64,000 nucleotides of DNA from Eupeodes corollae (GCF_945859685.1 NC_079147.1:210121578-210185577), one strand, 5' to 3'. Positions 10,120 through 21,467 are shown, counted from the first letter of the stretch. Made by a program: numbers and translations. Notes: generated from the sequence alone by a model not told the origin.

Positions 10120-11236
10120 TTTAAAAATATTTAAACCAGTCAATAATTTTGTATTATACAATATTTTCAAGCTAAGGATTGAATTAAGATAATAACCTTA
10201 GGATTTTTTAGTTGAAGTGACAGATGTCAAATTTTTATTTCATAAATTTCATTGGTTCTTATTTTCGAGTTAATTTTAAAACCCGCTAACAAAACCTAAT
10301 TTTGAAAAAAAGTCCTTTAAAACAAAAACTTCAAAAGAAACTATCGTTTGAAAGACTTTGAGACACACTACCTTGTTTTTTGGTACTACCTCAAATATTT
10401 GAATATATAAAATTCATACGGCTAAATGTTATTCGTTTATCAATTTTTCTTTGTGAAATGTCCCACTGTCTGCAGCGCATAATACTATCGAAACCATCAA
10501 TATTGAACCAAGAAGCCAAGACACAAGAGAATGTTCTTCTTTTTTACTCTTAATCTAACATTTTATTTTTGTTTTGTATCTTTGTATAGAATCTTTTTAA
10601 TAACAATATAAATTTTTGAATAGTTACAAAGGCACAAACAAGAAATGTGTGTCATATGGAAATTAGGCAAGCTTAACAAAACGGGTTTAATATTAGGTAT
10701 TTTTTTCTTTATAGGTTAGTAAATTAAAAATAGAAGAAGTTGATTTTTGCCAAGCAATAATTATGTTGATAGGAAACATAAAATGATATAACGGTACGGG
10801 AAATAAACGTAGGTAGGCCTTTACTAATTGAAAGACAGTTTATCATCATTTTTTCGAATTATATCTTTTAAAAATCAAACATTTTCTAAATGGTCAATGA
10901 CTTATGTATATTTATTCATTAAAAATAAATTGTTTGAGTTTACGTTGACAAACATTTATTTTATATAATATTTGCGATACATTTTAATAACTGCTTTTAT
11001 TTTGTTCTTGTAACTGATTTTTTAAGTCACATTTAACACAAAGTATGAATAAAATGTATTTAAATTGATATTTTTATGATTACATGCCCGAAATATTACC
11101 GTCATTTGTGCAGTGGAACTTTGGCAACCCTAGGCAACATTTGGAAAATTATTAGTTCAACCTTCTTAAAAGATCATTACAAAATGTCAAAAATACTGAT
11201 AATTTTGTTTGATCTTACTTTAACTGTCAAAACATA
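10120..11236. other. AT-rich stretch without recognisable features
   Basis: Runs from the right end of the mariner element to the left end of the Tc1-like element. No coding or repeat signal was recognised. Confidence 0.5.
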
Positions 11237-12616
11237 CATTACTGTGCAAAACTTTTGCGACTTATTTATTAAAGTTGTTCCAATCAAATTATTTGTATTG
11301 CTCTAGACTTTTGTATGTGTCACCTTATTGTTCATAATCTCTAAAGATTAATGATTTCAGCTGTGTAAAACATTTGCAACAAGTGGCCAATTCCCTTTTC
11401 GTCTCACTTTGATTACAGTTATCTGGTTTATTTTGAGGTTGGTAAGCTTATATTACACGTACATATTTTTTAAGTTAGTTTTATCCGGGACTTCGATAAA
11501 AAAAAAAGATTTTGTTTCAAAAATGGCGGGAAAAAAATCCAGAAATGTGAGTGCTTTAAAAATGGAGCATCTCAAAAAGAAATTTCAAAGAAATATTCTA
11601 TTCAAAAATCAACTATTTGTAGAATCCTCAAAAGTGGAAAGGTGTTATGCCATCATAGGGGAGGAAGGAATCGAACCACCAAACCACATATAGATGATTG
11701 AAAAATAGCAAATTTCTTCCGAAGATAACCCACGAAATAGGTAAGCAAAAATTGAACTTAATTTACCCATTGACCCATCAACTATCAGACGCCGACCACT
11801 CGTTCATCTTTTCCAAAAATGGGAAACGGTCTTATTTTCTGACGAACAAAAGTTCAATATGCACGAATCGGGTGGAAAACAACATGTCAGAAGCCAAGAG
11901 GTGAGAGGCTAAATCCAAAATACACTAAAAGGACGGTCAAACATAGAGTTGGTTCAATTTTGGTCTTTTGCTTTCTCTTTGGCTAAGGATTCGGGTCAAT
12001 TCGACAAGTGGAGGGCATAATGATCACTGAAGACTGTGTAGACATCTTTTGTCACACAATGCTACCATATGCCCATTGGGAAATGGACGTTCCAACACGA
12101 CAATGATCCCAAACATAAGTCGAAGTTAGCAACGAAGTGCATTACAGAAGAAAGGATTGAGGTTTTACCATTTCCACTCCATTCTCCAGACCTAAACCCA
12201 AAAGAGAAATTGTGAAGAGAAGAATTAGGAGCAAGAATTGTGAAGTACAAAAGTGACCTATTCGTTGGAATTCAGTGGTAGTGGTCCTTACAGATTCGAT
12301 GCCCAGAAGATATACAGCCGTTTTAAAAAATAAAGGGTACCCAACTAAATATTATTATTTCCTTGCCTTGAAGTAAGAAAATAGTTTGAAATTTAGTTGT
12401 GAGATCTAAGTTGCAAATGTTTTGCACAGCAATTTTACTAACTATGAAAGTATTTAGTTATTTATTTTTTGTTTAAGTGAAGAGTGTTAATTTTGTTTCT
12501 AACAATTATAAAGTAATATCAAAAGACCTTAGAAAAGTTGCTGGTTGATTTTCTAAACATTTTTTTTTAAAGAAAAATGTTGGATATTCTAGTTGCAAAT
12601 GATTTGCACAGTACTG
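11237..12616 (+). mobile_element. Tc1-like transposon with IR/DR-type ends (1,380 bp)
   Basis: Outer ends: CATTACTGTGCAAAACTTTT at 11237 and, on the complement of the right end, CAGTACTGTGCAAATCATTT ending at 12616; both are next to TA. An inner copy of the same motif sits on each side: CTGTGTAAAACATTTGCAAC near 11360 and the complement of GTTGCAAATGTTTTGCACAG near 12410. Two direct copies within each terminal inverted repeat are the IR/DR layout of some Tc1 elements (Sleeping Beauty, Minos-like). The transposase inside is broken, so this copy could move only with an enzyme from elsewhere. Confidence 0.88.
11523..12370 (+). pseudogene. Tc1-like transposase pseudogene
   Basis: Starts MAGKKSRNVSALKMEH; then, after a frame shift, SIQKSTICRILKSGKV and HRGGRNRTTKPHID (helix-turn-helix and GRPR-type linker). 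Later pieces are NPKYTKRTVKHRVGSILVF, EGIMITEDCVDIF, NDPKHKSKLATKCITE and FPPHSPDLNPKEKL, the last two holding the second Asp (HDNDPKH) and the Glu-equivalent region of the DDE triad. At least four frame shifts or stops are present, and W/G residues before the insert VFCFLFG are altered. Length fits the usual about 340-residue enzyme. Confidence 0.85.
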
Positions 12617-12769
12617 TATAAAGATTTACAAAATGATGTCAATTTAAACTCGTTGGTTATTGGAATAGTGTTTAACATTAATCGATATTAAAATATCGCG
12701 TGGATATAAGACTGATTCAAATTACATAAAATGCATTTGATTTTCAATGCACATAGTTTTTTCTTCTAT

Positions 12770-13915
12770 TTTTATTTTGTTGTAATGGGACCGATTTGAC
12801 CTTGACGTTTAAAGGTCCCTAGAGTCGAAATAAAACATTTTTAGAAAGAAAAAGATTAAAAAAAAACTGGAAAAAAAATTTTTCACCTCGAAAATTTGAC
12901 GAATAAAAAATGATTTCATTTCGAAAACAATTTTGTGCAACGAAAAATAAAGTTTTCAACATCTGATACAATTTTGAGAAAAATCGAATTGATTGTTTTT
13001 TGTATAAAAAACAAAAACCTAAAAAAAAACATTACTCAAAGTTGGTAAAAATTGGTTTTCGACTCAAATAACTTCTCAAAATTTTGAGACATTGGCTTTA
13101 AAGTTATTTTATTTTTTAAAACATATTGTTGTCAAAATTGGTTAACACTTTGAGAAAAATCGAATTGGCAGATTTTTTACAAAAAATTAAAAACCTAAAC
13201 AAAATTTAACAAAAGTTGGTAAAAATTGATTTTTGACTCAAATATCTTTTTAAAAATTTGAGATTATGGCTTGCAACTAATTTTAGCTTATAAAAAACAT
13301 CGTTATCAACATTCGAAAAAATATCAGAAAAATATAGAATGGACATTTTTTTTACAAAAAATAAAAACCTACAAAAAATAATACTCAAACTTGCTAAAAA
13401 TGTACTTTCGACTCTAATAGCTTCTGAAAAATTAAAAATAATGGCTTCAAACTTATTTTATCTCACATAAAATATGGTTTTAGACATTCAGTGAATTTTT
13501 GATAAAAATGCAACAGTCCGTTTTTTTAATAAAACAAAATAAAATCCACAAAAAAACAGTACTAACATTTCGTAAAAATGATGTTTAGTTCTCGATAGTA
13601 AATAATAGAAGATTTTGACTTCAAATTGATTTCATTCTTCCAATTTCTATTTGTTTATAGAAGAAATAAAAAACTTTAAGAAATACTACTAAAATTGGTT
13701 AACATTGGTTTTCGACTAAAAAATCTCGTTACCAAAAATAGATTTTGAAATCAAACTATTTCATCATATGCAAAATATTGTTATTAATTTTTTAATTTTT
13801 TAGAATCATTCGATTGACAACTTTTTTAACAAAACACGAAACCTAAAAACCTTTTAGACAAATCGATAGACAGTATGTGAAGTTATCAGTGTGGGTCGCA
13901 TCCCATCCTCTTTTT
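12770..13915 (+). repeat. Interspersed repeat R172, copy 1, with internal tandem array
   Basis: The left part (GTTGTAATGGGACCGATTTG near 12,779, then AAAGGTCCCTAGAGT and TTTTTAGAAAG) matches the complement of 24,230-24,310. The right part (ATAGACAG...GTTATCAGTGTGGGTCGCAT near 13,870-13,905) matches the complement of 22,953-22,995. Between them are about five diverged units of 170-175 bp, each with GTTGGTAAAAATTG, TTTTCGACTCAAAT, a purine-rich block and AAAATCGAATTG. Unit starts lie near 13,061, 13,235, 13,410 and 13,590. No protein is coded. Family unknown to me. Confidence 0.75.
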
Positions 13916-14754
13916 TTTGTTTGGACTGTGTCGGTAAAAATAATGAATTTGAGTTAAAAACCCCTAAAAATCTAACCTGTATGGTTTTTAAGTTTTCCAC
14001 ATTTGAAGATTTAAAAGTTTTTTTTTGTCATAAAAATAATGAATGAGCGATATTATAGTATAAAAATAAGCTCCAAATGAGATCTTATTTATAATCCCTA
14101 TAATGATAAGATTAAAAAAGTCTTCATTCGACGCTGAATTTTAAAAAAAGCAATAAAAAAGGAAATAAAATGACAAATTTATATTTTGGGAGTGAATAAA
14201 TTGAGCTTTATTTTGTTTAATCAATAAGGTGTAAAAATATTTCAGTTTTGTTTATTAGGTAAAGTAGAATAATTTACCACAAAGAGAATGTTAAAATTAT
14301 TAGATTCAAAGTAACGTAAGAGTTTACAAACATTATAAGGAATGACTGTAGATTCAAAAGACTACCAAAGAAAAAACATTATAAATTTAAAACAACTATA
14401 AAAACATTTGATGTTATGAAACGTCTCAAAAACTGTCTACATATTTGTATTTGCAAAATCAATATTTTAAAGACCAAAATTGGAAAGTAATTTGCTATTC
14501 TTTAACTCGAGGAGAATTTTTAAATTTTACTAATTTCTTTCTATAGGTCTTTTTTTTAAAGTGACAACAATTTTGTTTCAATTCATTATTAAATGTATTC
14601 AAAACTTCCGTATAAATTCGATTAGATATCAATGAAAAGTTTTTCTTATAAATGCAAAAAAAAAAAAAACTGAACAAAAATATGTAATATTGAAATTTTA
14701 AAAACAAAAATAAAATTCCAATATAATAGTTTTAATTATTCACTTTTTTAGAAA
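13916..14754. other. AT-rich stretch without recognisable features
   Basis: Lies between the end motif of repeat copy 1 and further array units at 14,755. It may be an insertion or simply flanking DNA. Nothing specific was recognised. Confidence 0.4.
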
Positions 14755-15010
14755 AACCGAAATCTTAAACTACTCAAGTTGGTAAAAATTGATTTTTGAC
14801 TCGAATATCTTGGCAAGATAATGCCTCCAAACTAATTTTCTTTTATGAAAAATATTGTTTTCAATGTAATATTTTTAGAAAAATTCAACTTTCAATTTTT
14901 TCAATTTTCAAAAAAAAGAATACAAAAAATGAAAAACTGATGATCGATTTGAATATCTCGAGAATAAATAAAGGTATTGACTTCAAAATTATTCAAAAAT
15001 CAGAGTTGTA
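14755..15010 (+). repeat. Two further array units related to repeat R172
   Basis: AAGTTGGTAAAAATTGATTT then TTTGACTCGAATATC (14,780-14,812) and a second CGATTTGAATATCTCGAGAA near 14,945 have the unit consensus of the array at 12.9-13.8 kb, in the same orientation. Spacing is about 160 bp. No end motif of the repeat was seen here. Confidence 0.6.
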
Positions 15011-15899
15011 AAAGAATTTAATATTGCAATCCAATAGAATTTATCATCTTATTCTTTTAACTTCAAACATTCATTCCCATTCTTTTTTGAAGTCTTAAAT
15101 AATGCAATCATCAAAAGCAATTGTTTTGCCCCTAAAAAGTTGTTTCAAAAGTATTTTGATAAAACCATTCAGTTTTGTAAACCATTTTATAACAACAATA
15201 CAATTGTAGGGAACATCTGTAAACTAATAATATCATTTATAAAGATATATAATCATTACGAAAAATTACTTCTGTTTTGGTATGATTTTGATTTGAAGTG
15301 AAGATCTATAACTTTCATAAAAAGTCTTCAATTAGTGATAAGACTTCAAAGCAGTAAAAAGACTTCATACGTTGAAGCATTGAAAAGACTTTAAAAATTC
15401 AAAGAATGTAAAAGACTTGAAAGACTTAAAAAACTGCAAGCAGTCAAAAAAGAATGTATTCTATTTGAATTCTTTTGACTGATCATGATTTTTCAATAAA
15501 AGACTGCAAAACCCTGAAGATAAGAAAATTGTAGGATGTAGGACGTGATCTGTTATTTCAAAAAAGGTTATTAGGACAATAAATAATGTAAATTAAAAGC
15601 TCTACAACTTTTGACATACAATTTTTCAGACTTGAGCTACAAAAAAGATAATTATATAAAAGTACAAGTTTAAATCAATATCTACTTTAAGTTTGGGAAA
15701 TCAGCAATTATTGAAAAACTGCATAAGTATTTTTTGTATGTCCTAAATTGGGTTAAAAAACAAATGTCAAAACATAAAAAAGAACTATCGAAAAAAGTTT
15801 TAAAGTTTATTACTGAAAATTATAAGATTTTTACAATAGTTATTTTGTATGTTATCAACTATTAAATCTAGAACATAAGTAGAATTTGAATACTACAAA
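15011..15899. other. AT-rich stretch with degenerate AAAGACTT words
   Basis: Between about 15,320 and 15,510 the word AAAGACTT and its variants recur at irregular spacing. This is cryptic simple sequence without a fixed unit. No gene was seen. Confidence 0.45.
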
Positions 15900-16065
15900 C
15901 ACAACTTGATTGTGCCTTCACAATGCTGGAATAACATATGTTTTACTGGTGCCAATGCTAACCGATCATCAGATTCCCTTATTTGTGGTATTTATAGCCC
16001 TATTATAGCTTTCAACTAGATACTTGATTTTGAAAGGCAAAAAGAAATTTAAGGAATTATGACTT
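15895..16065 (-). mobile_element. SINE family 2 fragment (tail half)
   Basis: Aligns by eye with 17,825-17,930: ACAACTTG.TTGTGC, then ACTGGTGCCAA.(C)...CCGATCATCAGA(C/T)TC, then TTTGTGGT. The copy at 17.9 kb has a tRNA-like promoter further on; that half is absent here. Orientation is set by the tRNA-like part of the fuller copies. Confidence 0.6.
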
Positions 16066-16175
16066 CGACGGAATTGTTTTCTTTGAAAGGAGTTATGATG
16101 AAGTTAACGCAAGTCAGCGAGATTCTTCCAACCCAATGGAGTTGGACACATGTAATAACACACTTTCTTTAATTC

Positions 16176-16366
16176 TTGCATTGGCTGTCAAAAATTCATT
16201 GCAGATTCATTCAAAACTTCAGGCTTTCCAAACAAGCCTTTCTGGAGGTGTTAAACGATATAGAGGACAGACTTAAACCGATCAAAAGTCAGCAATCCAT
16301 TCCAAATGTATTAAAATTAGCAGCGAATTTAAAATTCTTTGCCCAAGGAAGTTACCAATTGTGAGT
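16176..16366 (+). pseudogene. PIF/Harbinger transposase first-exon fragment
   Basis: The frame reads FRLSKQAFLEVLNDIEDRLK, then SIPNVLKLAANLKFFAQGSY and QL. FRLS...F..VL..I...L, followed by A.LKLAA.L.FLA.GSYQ, is the typical segment before the DDE domain in PIF/Harbinger proteins. It ends at GTGAGT (about 16,361), which would be a good splice donor at a position where Harbinger genes often have an intron. No downstream exon was found, so it is probably a fragment. It shares its superfamily with the fragment at 240-505 and the MITE at 21,468, but it covers a segment that does not overlap clearly with the former. Confidence 0.68.
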
Positions 16367-16439
16367 AGGAAACGTTGCTTACTATTCTGCTCTTAAATAC
16401 CACTTAAAGAAACAAAGTAATTTCTTATAAGAGTAACTA

Positions 16440-16725
16440 AATTTTCGCATAAAGAATTCTTCCTTTAGTGGCTGAAAAAACAACAAATACCTCACATGTG
16501 AAACGTAAACAAAATAAATAAAACACATTCGCAATGAACTTTTGATACACATAACACCAACTTATCAAATAACTGATTATCAAATTGATACTCACAATAA
16601 GGCTGTTAGGCTTTGTTCGTTCATATCTTCGAAACTTTTCCACCGTCACTAAGGATCGAACCTTGACCCAAGTAGCTTACGGAGCCAATGCTTTACGCAT
16701 CTATTTGATTAAGTAATAAATATAG
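16440..16725 (-). mobile_element. SINE family 2 copy (tRNA-like head on minus strand)
   Basis: The complement of 16,640-16,720 contains GATGCGTAAAGCATTGGCTC, then GGTTCGATCCTTAG, a box A/box B-like pair about 35 bp apart. The layout resembles the head of the copy at 17,801-18,058 (TGCGTAGTGCACTAGCTC ... TTGTTCAAGCCC). The body ends with GCCACTAAAGGA (complement of 16,470), also present in the 17.9 kb copy as ACCACTAAAGGA. It is diverged; the boundaries are approximate. Confidence 0.55.
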
Positions 16726-17470
16726 TTATATTAGGACATTCCTGTGAGCGAGTCAGGGATAGAGGGGACCTACAGCCCAACCCGAACAGCTAATTTAAGA
16801 AAGCATAAATCATGACAACAATTTTTCCTGAAGAATTTGTGAACTCCCCGTGAACAAAACTTTTATATGACATAGGTAGTCAAGACCTTTAGCTGGCATT
16901 ACGGTCTTACGCGTGCCACTGTCATGAAGGTTTATGTTTTAGGGATTTTTGTCTGATTTTAATATAATAAAAATAAATTCTGTACAAATTTCGAGGACAA
17001 AACTTTCACAATTCTTAAATCTTATTTATCCCTTAAACTTTCTAATTTTGAAGCATTTCGTTTTTATAGTCATGGTGTGATTTTGTCAAAAAGCAATCAG
17101 CCAAATTGATTGAGGCAGTCTTGAGTATGTACAATATTATTAAAAAAATCCCTACGTTAGGTTGAAAATTGTAGTATGTAAGCTTCGTAAAAAGATTAAG
17201 ATTTCGGATTATTTTCGTGAACAATTTATTAGATCTAGGAAAGAGTACGAATTTTTAAGAAGATTTACATATAAACAATATGTAAATCTCTTGAGTCTAA
17301 AATAAAAACTAATTCGAAGTGTTTTTGTTCATTTCTAAATACTAAAAGAAATCAATTGGCATTCCTTCCAGTAGTTCTTACAATGGTATTCTTTCTGAAA
17401 ATTTAGAAGATATTCGTAAAAACTTTGCTTTTTTTCCAATCGAACTTTTCTGATTTGGGCTTAGATTATA

Positions 17471-18770
17471 ATGAAACGCTTCAATTCTAACATTAATGTT
17501 GGTGACCTTTCTTTATCGACAGTTGATGTATTAAATGCTTTATTGCTTGATAACAGTTTCTCTGCCGCACCGGACAATATTCCACCTTTAGTTTTGAAAT
17601 TTTGTAAATATAACCTTAAAACCCCACTTTGCTTTATTTTTAATTTGTCCTTGAAACAAGGAGTATATATTTATATAAATGGAAACATTCTCTGGCAACT
17701 CCTTTGCATAAATCTGGATCTAAGGCATATGTGAAAAATATAGAACTATTGCTAAGCTTCAGCTAAATTATTTGAAGCAATTGTTAAAATTAAATCTTGT
17801 TTGAATATAAGAATGAAACAACAACAACTTGTGTGTGCTACCACCAAGTTCATAGGCTGGAGTTATAGCTATTTCACGGGGGCCAACCCGATCATCAGAC
17901 TCCTTTAGTGGTGCTTAATCGCTTTTTGTTCAATTTAATTTTTGAAGAACTTTTGCCCAAGCTGGGCTTGAACAAGCGATCTAGCGTGTGAGGAGCTAGT
18001 GCACTACGCACTACGCCACCGCACACACAAGTTGTTGTTGTTTCATTCTTATATTCAATAATTATAAATTCGGCAAGCAGCTGCCTTAAAACTGTGAGTA
18101 TAAAATTTCATACAAAAACCTCCTTAAACCTTGTTTAGTTCAAAACCATATTTCCCTGCATCACCATGGCTTTATGAGTTGTACAAATACAAATTACTGT
18201 CTTAGTTGTGTAGAAAATCGTACTCAAGTGGAGTAATCTACACCGATTTTTTCAAGGCGTTTGATCGGGTGCAACATACCGCTCTCTTGTCTGGCTTCCA
18301 CTCGAAACTCCTAATTGGATCAGAAGCTATTTGGTTGCACGAAAAAAATATGTTAAAGCTGATGATGTTCTTTCCAATGAAATACAACATTTTTCCGGTG
18401 CACCACAAGGTAGTCATCTTGGTCCACTCCTTTTCATTTTATATATAAATGATTTACCGAATTGTATTGAAAGTTCTAGATGTCTTTTATATGCTGATGA
18501 TCTCAAAATTTTTAGTTCTGTAAGTTCTTTATCAGATGCTAGTAAAATTTGATTGGACATTGATAATATTACCAAGTGGTGTTTCATAAATGGTTTAAAT
18601 TTAAATATAAAAAAGTGTAGTGTTGTTACCTTTTCTAAAAAAAGGATCCGATATGTTTTGATTACAAAATTGACAATAGTTCTTAATAAGGTTATGATAT
18701 TAAAAGGATCTTGGTGTGATTTTTGACTCGAATATGAATTTTTCTATCCAAATTGATAATGTTATTTGAA
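17471..18770 (+). pseudogene. LINE B1 reverse transcriptase pseudogene
   Basis: Before the SINE: VGDLSLSTVDVLNALLL, SFSAAPDNIPPLVLKFCKYN and TPLHKSGSKAYVKN. After it: NHISLHHHGFMS, VIYTDFFKAFDRVQHTALLS, then HFSGAPQGSHLGPLLFILYI, NDLPNCIESSRCLLYADDLK with YADD intact, NGLNLNIKKCSVVTFSKK and FDSNMNFSIQIDN. This is the full fingers-palm-thumb order of a LINE RT, spread over at least three frames. The family enzyme copies element RNA into DNA at the nicked target. This copy is dead. Confidence 0.85.
17801..18058 (-). mobile_element. SINE family 2 copy bounded by a 38-bp perfect inverted repeat
   Basis: Positions 17,801-17,838 and 18,021-18,058 are exact reverse complements over 38 bp (inner end GTGTGTGC, outer end TTGAATATAAG). 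Between them the minus strand has a tRNA-like head: GGTGGCGTAGTGCGTAGTGC (box A-like) and TTGTTCAAGCCC (box B-like, complement of 17,964-17,974). The tail side has GTTGTTGTTG. The element interrupts the LINE B1 RT. A perfect inverted repeat is not a normal SINE feature; it could instead be a TIR element that carries a tRNA-like promoter. The tail part recurs at 15.9 kb, so it is a family and not a single accident. Confidence 0.75.
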
Positions 18771-19082
18771 AAGCTAACGCCATGTTGTAATTTATTTCCA
18801 GAACTTCTAAGTCATTCGATCCTTATACCTTAAAAACTCTTTTTGTATCCCTTGTAAAACATTTACTGTAATATTGTTGCGTAATATGGAATCCCTTTAC
18901 ACCATCAATTTTTTGATTTTGTAATTGATTTTAATAAAAATTGATTAGATACTAAGAAACATGTATTGAACTTGTTGTAACACTATGTTTTTACCACTAT
19001 TGTTAATATAATGTTTGATTTTAATGTAGTCTCCATAAAGTATTGTAACTTGAAAGACGAATAAATAAATAAATAAATAAAT

Positions 19083-19462
19083 GACTTTGGTAATCCTAAT
19101 TTCTGACAAAAAGTAAGGCAATACATTCAAAAATATTCTAAACAAAATTTTCCTTAAAAAATATATTTTAGAAAGAAAATCTTCATTATAATTTCAGCTT
19201 TAACGTTTAAACTTATATTTTTTTCTCTTGTTTCTTATTCGAATCAATTTTTCACTATTGCAGTAAAAATTTAACAAAAGACGTTCCCAAAACTCGATTC
19301 GTATTCTTCTTTAAAAGAGCAAGATATAAAGTAAGATTCTTCATTTTAATGTCACAATGACCTTTTCTGTCTTTTGTTTACACACCCACAAACTTTAACA
19401 AAAGGAACACTTTTATTTGAAAAATAGTAAAAATAAACTAAATTGACTTCGAAACCACTTAC
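19083..19462. other. Intron-like AT-rich sequence downstream of the host exon
   Basis: On the minus strand this follows the splice donor at 19,457-19,462. No next exon was recognised. Confidence 0.45.
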
Positions 19463-19749
19463 CTAGTATCGTCGAACATTAGATCGATTTTAAGTTTATA
19501 AATTGAATTTCTGCTAACACTTGATGCTGTTTCCAATTGATCAGCGTCGAGTAACCGAAATCCCGATGAATTACTATTTGATGATGAAGATGGTTTTCTG
19601 GGACGACGATCACTAGCACTAGTGTTATTAGCACCAGCTAAAATACCATTACCATTACTGATTCCAACACTATTCGCATTCGATGCAACAAATTTATTGA
19701 TATTAAATTTTGGTACGGCAACAGTTGTATCCACTTTGCACGTAACCAT
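19463..19749 (-). CDS. Host gene, first coding exon (function unknown)
   Basis: On the minus strand a start at 19,749 (context ACAAAACATGG, a good fly start) opens 95 codons plus two bases. It ends at a consensus donor, AG|GTAAGT, at 19,457-19,462, so the exon ends in phase 2. The protein begins MVTCKVDTTVAVPKFNINKF, then a low-complexity N/S/G-rich stretch with RRPRKPSSSSNSN (about residues 48-62), and ends with LLDADQLETASSVSRNSIYK and LKIDLMFDDTR. A hydrophilic, Ser/Asn-rich start with a conserved-looking end is common in fly regulatory proteins, but I do not recognise the gene. Codon use is normal for an exon and unlike the decayed elements around it: no stops, balanced composition. The rest of the gene must lie at lower coordinates beyond a long intron or outside the window. 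Confidence 0.75.
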
Positions 19750-20379
19750 GTTTTGTATTCTCTCTCTCCAAAAAAATTAATAATAATAATAATTAAATCA
19801 AAATGAAATAATTGTGCGGTTAATTATATTTTTCCTTATTTATTTATAATCCACGTAGATAAATCTTTCAAAAAAAACATTAATACACCACACATCACCA
19901 TGTATCTTAAAGATACTCACAAAAATTATAGTTGGAGTCTTGTATCAACAAACTCTTCACTTTTTGTATCTTTTTATTTTTTTAAGCACTAATTTGTAAT
20001 ATTTTTGATGTATCTATCATTTGGGTATCGAACAAGAAACAAAAAAAAACACGAAAGGAATGAAAATCAAGAAAAACTGCACTTTCACTCGAAATTTGTA
20101 TTTTTCAAGTATTTTTTTTATAAATTTATTTGTTTTAAAGATACTTTTTTAGTTGCTTTTTCGGAGGGTATAGATACTTTTTTTTAAACACTTTTATACA
20201 AAGTATATTTTTCGATTCTAGCTCAGAGCTTCGAACACACATTCAACGTCAACCTGTCATCATCATTTGAATGAGTAACTAGGTTCATCTAGCGTCGATG
20301 TTGTTAGACACAAATTAATCGCGATTTTCAATGTTTAGATACATTTCTGGCAACATAAATGTGTTGGATAGATAGATTA
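19750..20379. other. AT-rich leader or intron sequence upstream of the host exon
   Basis: Directly upstream of the start codon on the minus strand are GAGAGAGAG and a run of TAATAAT. It could be 5' leader or contain a splice acceptor; none is clear enough to call. Confidence 0.4.
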
Positions 20380-20960
20380 CTACTTTCCAGTGTTTAAACA
20401 CAACCGATCACTGATCTTGTGGTCGCGTATGCAGCGACGGCAAACGGCAACGACAACGGCCAATACGACGACACGGGGCGCATGCGCGTGATAAGTGCGA
20501 GTTGTGCGCTAAGCTGATGGTCTACGCTAACTGACTTGGCCAGGTAAATTGAAATTGTATCAGAGGCAATAAAGTTTGAATCTTCTTCAGAGCTTAGTTT
20601 TTTTTTATTTTCTTGGTTTGTTTTTGTTTTTCTTAAAATTTGAAATCTTGGTCTTTTTCTTTTCTTCAAAAGCGGCGCGTTGTTGTGTTATGTTATATTG
20701 TAACGGTTGTCTGATGCTGCTCTTGTTACTATTTTTTTTTCTTCTTTTTTGTTGTTTTCTTTCCAATAAATAGGCTTATGGTCTTATGAATTTTTGACTG
20801 AAGAAGCTTTTTCTTTTAGAAAAGAATTCATTGAGCCATGCAGTTGGCGCTCCTAGACGCGCACTGACTTCGCTGTATCTGGTCGATGATCGTGTGTTGA
20901 TCGCGTCAAGACGATCCTCGACCCATCTTCCAGGTGAAGATCTTGGGATAGGTTGTTGAA
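20380..20960 (-). promoter_or_regulatory. Candidate promoter/5' leader of the host gene
   Basis: This zone is clearly richer in G, C and CpG than its surroundings (for example GGGGCGCATGCGCGTG near 20,475). It lies 0.6-1.2 kb upstream of the exon at 19,463-19,749 on the same strand. On the minus strand a TCAGTTAG string (complement of about 20,527-20,534) fits the arthropod initiator TCAGT. No TATA box or DPE at the right spacing was seen. It has no long reading frame. The call is inference from base composition and position. Confidence 0.35.
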
Positions 20961-21464
20961 TCTTCTCTGAATTTTTAGTTGTTGTTCACATGATGTTTTG
21001 TGTTTTTCCTTCAAATTGATTGAGAAAAAAAAATACGACACGGTGTGGAAAATTTAAACAATTTATCTTCCTTTCTTGTTTTTGTTGTTGTTGTTATTGT
21101 TTTATTATTTAACAACTGTCGATCTGCATATCAAACAATTTTGATATGCACATTATATTCAATTATTTATTAACATCAGGTGCTTAAGTAATGATTGAGT
21201 ATGGAAGTTTGATGATGAGATCTGAATTCCTGGAAATGAAAAAATAAAAACAAATGAATAAACTAGATGAAAGAAAATCTCACCAAGTTGTTATAAGTTT
21301 TTGATTGAAAGTGTATTAAGCTTATTTTAAGGCACAAACAAAAGATAAATGCAAATATGCAGATTTAGATGCAGATACAATATGCAGATATGCATGCGTG
21401 AGTTCAGTAGTCTGCGAGGTAGAGTTTTGTATGATTTTTTGAATTTCGGGATTTATTTATGTAG
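20961..21464. other. AT-rich stretch without recognisable features
   Basis: Contains short GTT repeats near 21,078-21,100 and a TATGCAGA-type repeat near 21,355-21,395. No coding signal. Confidence 0.45.
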
Positions 21465-21467
21465 TTA

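Larger units (their letters stand above)
17200..19082 (+). mobile_element. LINE remnant B1 (linker, RT and 3' tail), interrupted by a SINE
   Basis: Starts in the endonuclease-RT linker (REQFIRSRKEYEFLRRFTYK) and continues through RT blocks to a 3' end at an (AATA) run, 19,063-19,082. Such short 3' microsatellites are common LINE tails. A 258-bp SINE with a perfect inverted repeat sits at 17,801-18,058 inside the RT fingers. Several frame shifts make it inactive. Other LINE remnants in the window (22.3 kb, 27.1 kb) share the PQGSHLGPLLF-type palm and may be the same clade. Confidence 0.8.

Noticed and set aside
17264..17291. Small hairpin GATTTACATAT/ATATGTAAATC as a terminator or regulatory site
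   Set aside because: A short AT-rich palindrome inside a LINE linker; such palindromes are frequent by chance here.
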